Shown here in pieces: positions 61,040-64,000 of a DNA stretch of 64,000 bases (the stretch's first letter is position 1; the number at the start of each line of letters is the position of its first letter). The position numbers and the translations under genes were made by a program. The notes under the pieces were generated by a model. The model saw nothing but the letters and a program-made list of their open reading frames with translations. It made no database searches and had not been told where the DNA came from. The DNA is from G965212005 sp965212005 (GTDB lineage: Bacteria; Pseudomonadota; Gammaproteobacteria; Porifericomitales; Porifericomitaceae). The stretch spans positions 2,356,001-2,420,000 of the forward strand of contig OZ243038.1 of assembly GCA_965212005.1 (NCBI GenBank), written 5' to 3'.

Positions 61040-61810
61040 TGGTCATTTCTCGCTTTTTGTTGCTCCTCAATATGTTTGCAGGCAGGAACCAGAGTCGCCT
61101 GGGGGCCGCAGGCGCAGCTTCCACGGCACCAACGGGCAGGCACTCCGCCGACTGCTTGCCAAGCAATGCATCCAAGCTTCAGTATAACCCGGGAGCGGTG
61201 TCAATTGACAGAAGCGTGGGATGATTCCGCCTTTGTGACGGGGCCGAGCCTGATGCTGTCGCGTCCCGGTGGCGCCCGGTTTTTTGCCTGCTGTCGCGGG
61301 CAAGGGTACGCCGGATTCTGGTTGCCTGGTGCCATTGCTGGGGGCCGGCGCGGGGAGCCCTGCCTGGGAGCGGGATCGGGAGGGGTGCCGGGATAGTTTC
61401 ACAAATAAAGTTATAATTCTTCCTTAAAATTTTAATATAAAAGGCATTATCAAGAAAGAAACTCCTGCGTCAACGGCCCCATGGCCTGGCTGGGGCAGCA
61501 ACAGACCGATACCATGTTTATGAGCGGGGCTGATCATACTATTATTACCAAAAGAGCTGTGCCTCGGGTTCGGGCATGACAACTCGTAGTTCCCGGAGCA
61601 GTCGCGCCAAATGCATACAGGGCACTGAGGAGACCGGTTGCCTGCCTGGCAGTCTGATACGGTGGCGCACCCTGGTCCAGGGAAGCTGCTCCTTCATGGT
61701 GCAGCGCCGGGGCGGCAGTACGTTGGCGGAGCACACTGCATTGGCGATCAGGGCCGTGTGGATTTAAGTAGCAGCAAGGAGATTCTGAGCTTGAAGAATG
61801 GTATAGGCGG
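61040..61810. other. Divergent intergenic region before the protein kinase gene
   Basis: This 771-bp stretch separates the divergent cNMP/rhodanese and kinase genes. The left half is GC-rich without recognisable genes. At 61397-61440 it turns very AT-rich, with a TATAAT at 61412-61417 but no good -35. A second weak pair (TTTATG 61517-61522, 17 bp, TATTAT 61540-61545) would point toward the kinase. A 63-codon plus-strand frame (61576-61767) has no supporting features. I see no structured RNA. Confidence 0.45.
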
Positions 61811-64000
61811 ATGACAACTCAGGAAGACGCGGTAGCCCAGGAAGACAGCGGCATCCTGTCGGAGATCTTGGAGGAACTGGATGATGATTCCGATCTCGTC
61901 GCCGAAGAGGCTCCTTGTGCATCGCATATAGACCGGGAAACGGTCGCGGATGCTGACGAGCAGGACGCGGAATCTTCAGCCGGGCAGGACAGCGGGGAGG
62001 CGCAGGCGGAGCCGAGTAGCGAGGCAGTGCAGGCGGAGCCGGGTAGCGGGGAGGCGCAGGCGGAGCAGAGTAGCGGGGAGGCGCAGGCGGAGCAGAGTAG
62101 CGGGGAGGCGCAGGCGGAGCAGAGTAGCGGGGAGGCGCAGGCGGAGCAGAGTAGCGGGGAGGCGCAGGCGGAGCAGAGTAGCGGGGAGGCGCAGGCGGAG
62201 CAGAGTAGCGAGGCAGCGCAGGCGGAGCAGAGTAGCGGGGAGGCGCAGGCGGAGCAGAGTAGCGGGGAGGCGCAGGCGGAGCAGAGTAGCGAGGCAGCGC
62301 AGGCGGAGCAGAGTAGCGGGGAGGCGCAGGCGGAGCAGAGTAGCGAGGCAGCGCAGGCGGAGCCGGGCAGCGGGGGGGCGCAGGCGGAGCCGGGTAGCGA
62401 GGCAGAGTCGGCGGAGCCGGGTAGCGGGGAGGCGCAGGCGGAGCAGAGTAGCGAGGCAGCGCAGGCGGAGCCGGGCAGCGGGGGGGCGCAGGCGGAGCAG
62501 AGTAGCGAGGCAGCGCAGGCGGAGCCGGGTAGCGGGGGGGCGCAGGCGGAGCAGAGTAGCGAGGCAGCGCCGGCGGAGCCGGGCAGCGAGGAGGTGCTGG
62601 CTGCGGAACCGGACTTGCCGGACTCAGAAGAGTCCGGTGCAGACCTGTCGGCGGAAGACGCCACCACTACGGAATGGTTAACGGATGAAGTAGCTGCGGA
62701 GCTATTCCAGGATGACTCGAGTGCCCAGTCCTCCGTGGAAGAGTTATCTGCAGAGTGGTTCACAGGGGACGCGGTTGCCCAGGAGTCCGTTACGCCTGCT
62801 CCGGTGCCGATTCCGCTGACGGAGGAGTCCGTTACGCCTGCTCCGGTGCCGATTCCGCCGACGGAGGAGTCCGTTACGCCTGCTCCGGTGCCGATTCCGC
62901 CGACGGAGGAGCCCGTTACGCCTGCTCCGGTGCCGATTCCGCCGACGGAGGAGTCCGTTACGCCTGCTCCGGCGCCGATGCCGCCGACGGAAGAGCCCGT
63001 TCCCCCCAGGGCAGTGCCTGTTTCGGTACCTTCGGTGGTCAGTAAATACCGTCTGTTGGGGGAATTGGGCAGGGGCACGCTCTGTAACGTGTACGAAGGA
63101 CAGGAATTGGAAGGTTCGGCCCGCGTTGCCGTTAAGCTCTTGCGCAAGGATTCACCGCAAATCTCCGCTGAAGGCGGTGTGGAAGCCGCAAAGAGAGTCT
63201 TTTTCCGTGAGGCTCGGATTATCTCGCGGATGAAGCATCCTCATATCTTATGCGTAATCGATTCGGGTGAGGAAGGGGAACACAGTTACATCATTACTGA
63301 ACTGGTTGAGGAATCGCACACGCTCAGACAGCATGCCATGGCAGGGCATCTGCTGCCCCCCGATCAGACTGCCTCGATCATTTTTCAATGCGCCCAGGCG
63401 TTGGCTCACGTTCACCGTCAGGGGATCACACATTGTGACGTTAAGCCGGAGAACATTCTGCTGCTGCCGGGTGGGTTCGTTAAGATCGCGGACTTTGGCA
63501 TTGCCATCGTAAAAGACAGTGACGATATACTCAGGGAAGAAGCTTCGGGAGACATCCTCGGTTCGCCCCGCTACATGTCCCCTGAGCAACTCCGTTCCAA
63601 AAAATTGAGTTACAAGACCGACTTGTTTTCCCTGGGGATCGTGTTTTACGAGATGTTGACGGGCCATCATCCCTTTCATGCTGATGACTTGGAGTCATTG
63701 ATACAAAAAATCATCAACGATGATCCGCCCTCTTTGGATCAGTACGTTCCCGATTTGTTGCCGGGATTGCAGAGCGTCATCGATACCGCTTTGCAGAAAA
63801 AGGAAAAAACCCGTTATACCTCGGGTTCCGCTATGGCGATGGATATTGCCCGGCTCTACCCGGAATTACAGGTCTTACAGACCAGTATGGAGGTGGATGA
63901 CGTTTTTCGCGCGGTCCGCAGCCTGGGATTTTTTGCCGAATTTGAAGACCAGGAACTAGTCGATCTGGTGCAAAGCTGCGAGAGTGAAGCGTACGAGGAA
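61811..64000 (+). CDS. Ser/Thr protein kinase with repeat-rich N-terminus (3' end beyond window)
   Basis: The frame is open from ATG 61811 to the window end (730 codons, partial). Residues 1-59 are acidic. Residues 60-257 are 22 tandem 9-residue repeats (type SSGEAQAEQ) and about 324-393 are five 14-residue repeats (type EESVTPAPVPIPPT). The kinase domain starts near residue 413 with LLGELGRGTLCNVYEG, then VAVKLL (Lys442). The catalytic loop is HCDVKPENILLL (Asp543), DFGIAIV (Asp561) gives the DFG motif, and GSPRYMSPEQL follows. The HCD in place of HRD makes it a non-RD kinase. The final visible residues (SLGFFAEFEDQELVDLVQ) look like the start of a cNMP-binding domain. No signal peptide is seen, so it is probably cytoplasmic. 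Confidence 0.88.
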   Translation, partial: MTTQEDAVAQEDSGILSEILEELDDDSDLVAEEAPCASHIDRETVADADEQDAESSAGQDSGEAQAEPSSEAVQAEPGSGEAQAEQSSGEAQAEQSSGEAQAEQSSGEAQAEQSSGEAQAEQSSGEAQAEQSSEAAQAEQSSGEAQAEQSSGEAQAEQSSEAAQAEQSSGEAQAEQSSEAAQAEPGSGGAQAEPGSEAESAEPGSGEAQAEQSSEAAQAEPGSGGAQAEQSSEAAQAEPGSGGAQAEQSSEAAPAEPGSEEVLAAEPDLPDSEESGADLSAEDATTTEWLTDEVAAELFQDDSSAQSSVEELSAEWFTGDAVAQESVTPAPVPIPLTEESVTPAPVPIPPTEESVTPAPVPIPPTEEPVTPAPVPIPPTEESVTPAPAPMPPTEEPVPPRAVPVSVPSVVSKYRLLGELGRGTLCNVYEGQELEGSARVAVKLLRKDSPQISAEGGVEAAKRVFFREARIISRMKHPHILCVIDSGEEGEHSYIITELVEESHTLRQHAMAGHLLPPDQTASIIFQCAQALAHVHRQGITHCDVKPENILLLPGGFVKIADFGIAIVKDSDDILREEASGDILGSPRYMSPEQLRSKKLSYKTDLFSLGIVFYEMLTGHHPFHADDLESLIQKIINDDPPSLDQYVPDLLPGLQSVIDTALQKKEKTRYTSGSAMAMDIARLYPELQVLQTSMEVDDVFRAVRSLGFFAEFEDQELVDLVQSCESEAYEE
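61988..62581 (+). repeat. 22 tandem copies of a 27-bp unit in the kinase gene
   Basis: Exactly 594 bp consist of 22 head-to-tail 27-bp units encoding nine residues each. Types are SSGEAQAEQ, SSEAAQAEQ/P, GSGGAQAEQ/P and a few variants. Six of the seven copies at 62042-62230 are almost identical, while the outer copies are more diverged and alternate between the SSGE and SSEA types. A degenerate 23rd unit follows. The array keeps the frame and is coding, not a CRISPR. Confidence 0.9.
62780..62989 (+). repeat. Five tandem copies of a 42-bp unit in the kinase gene
   Basis: Five 42-bp units encode 14-residue proline-rich repeats (consensus EESVTPAPVPIPPT), followed by a partial sixth unit. Copies 2 and 3 are identical at the DNA level. 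The proline-rich segment lies just before the kinase domain and probably acts as an extended spacer. Confidence 0.9.

Noticed and set aside
61576..61767. 63-codon plus-strand frame before the kinase gene
   Set aside because: No ribosome-binding site, motif or homologue recognised. It lies in a region with several equally long frames.
61988..62581. Regular repeats that could suggest a CRISPR array
   Set aside because: There are no unique spacers. The units are contiguous, 27 bp long, in frame and coding.
61819..63147. 442-codon minus-strand open frame with repeated cysteine/serine segments over the kinase repeats
   Set aside because: It is the antisense reading of the 27-bp repeats, which keep all frames open. 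The plus-strand frame contains an intact kinase.

Overview
The window is a GC-rich bacterial chromosome segment with dense, short-spaced housekeeping genes. Gene content and order point to a gammaproteobacterium. The marker blocks are recN/nadK, hrcA-grpE-dnaK-dnaJ-dapB, recCBD, and mnmG-rsmG-parA-parB followed by the atpIBEFHAGDC operon and glmU. The last block usually lies near the chromosomal origin in gammaproteobacteria. An mtdA gene and an fchA gene indicate C1 (methylotrophic) metabolism, so a methylotroph or methanotroph is likely. The species cannot be named from the sequence alone.

Layout. Positions 0.1-9.5 kb hold DNA repair (recN), NAD kinase, the heat-shock chaperone block with a good sigma-32-type promoter in front of dnaK, and dapB. 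Positions 9.5-13.9 kb hold a cation/proton antiporter, a protein with a DUF6197-like N-terminus and an acidic tail, and ispG. Positions 13.9-18.5 kb are a minus-strand series: mtdA, a Sel1-SPOR protein, and a lipoprotein subtilase autotransporter resembling NalP/SphB1. Positions 18.9-24.2 kb hold fchA, nadC, an egtC-egtB-retropepsin operon and ampD. A strongly structured non-coding stretch (24.38-24.65 kb, possibly a divergent 6S-type RNA) precedes recC-recB-recD (24.8-33.6 kb). Positions 33.9-38.7 kb hold an outer-membrane barrel, an SDR enzyme, a cysteine-rich small protein, a secreted DUF4124-glutaredoxin protein, a gamma-carbonic anhydrase and a spermidine synthase-like protein. Positions 38.8-43.3 kb are mnmG-rsmG-parAB. 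Positions 43.5-47.0 kb carry two tandem DUF898 (YjgN) genes and an M48 peptidase, with a frameshifted copy of the peptidase 5' end between the DUF898 genes that records a 1.28-kb tandem duplication. Positions 47.4-56.2 kb are the ATP synthase operon with its promoter and glmU, followed by a type II NADH dehydrogenase.

The right end is the accessory part. A truncated, AT-richer N-terminal fragment of a DNA methyltransferase lies just downstream of the 3' end of tRNA-Ser(CGA), consistent with the scar of an integrated element. Next come a Sel1-repeat protein and a protein with two cyclic-nucleotide-binding-like domains and a rhodanese domain, both on the minus strand. Divergent from them is a large Ser/Thr protein kinase running off the window. 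Its N-terminus holds 22 copies of a 9-residue repeat and 5 copies of a 14-residue repeat, and the visible end looks like the beginning of another cyclic-nucleotide-binding domain. This kinase/cNMP/rhodanese/Sel1 cluster is the best candidate for an uncharacterised signalling system.

All calls rest on reading motifs and family resemblance by eye. No database search, folding program or composition calculation was run.
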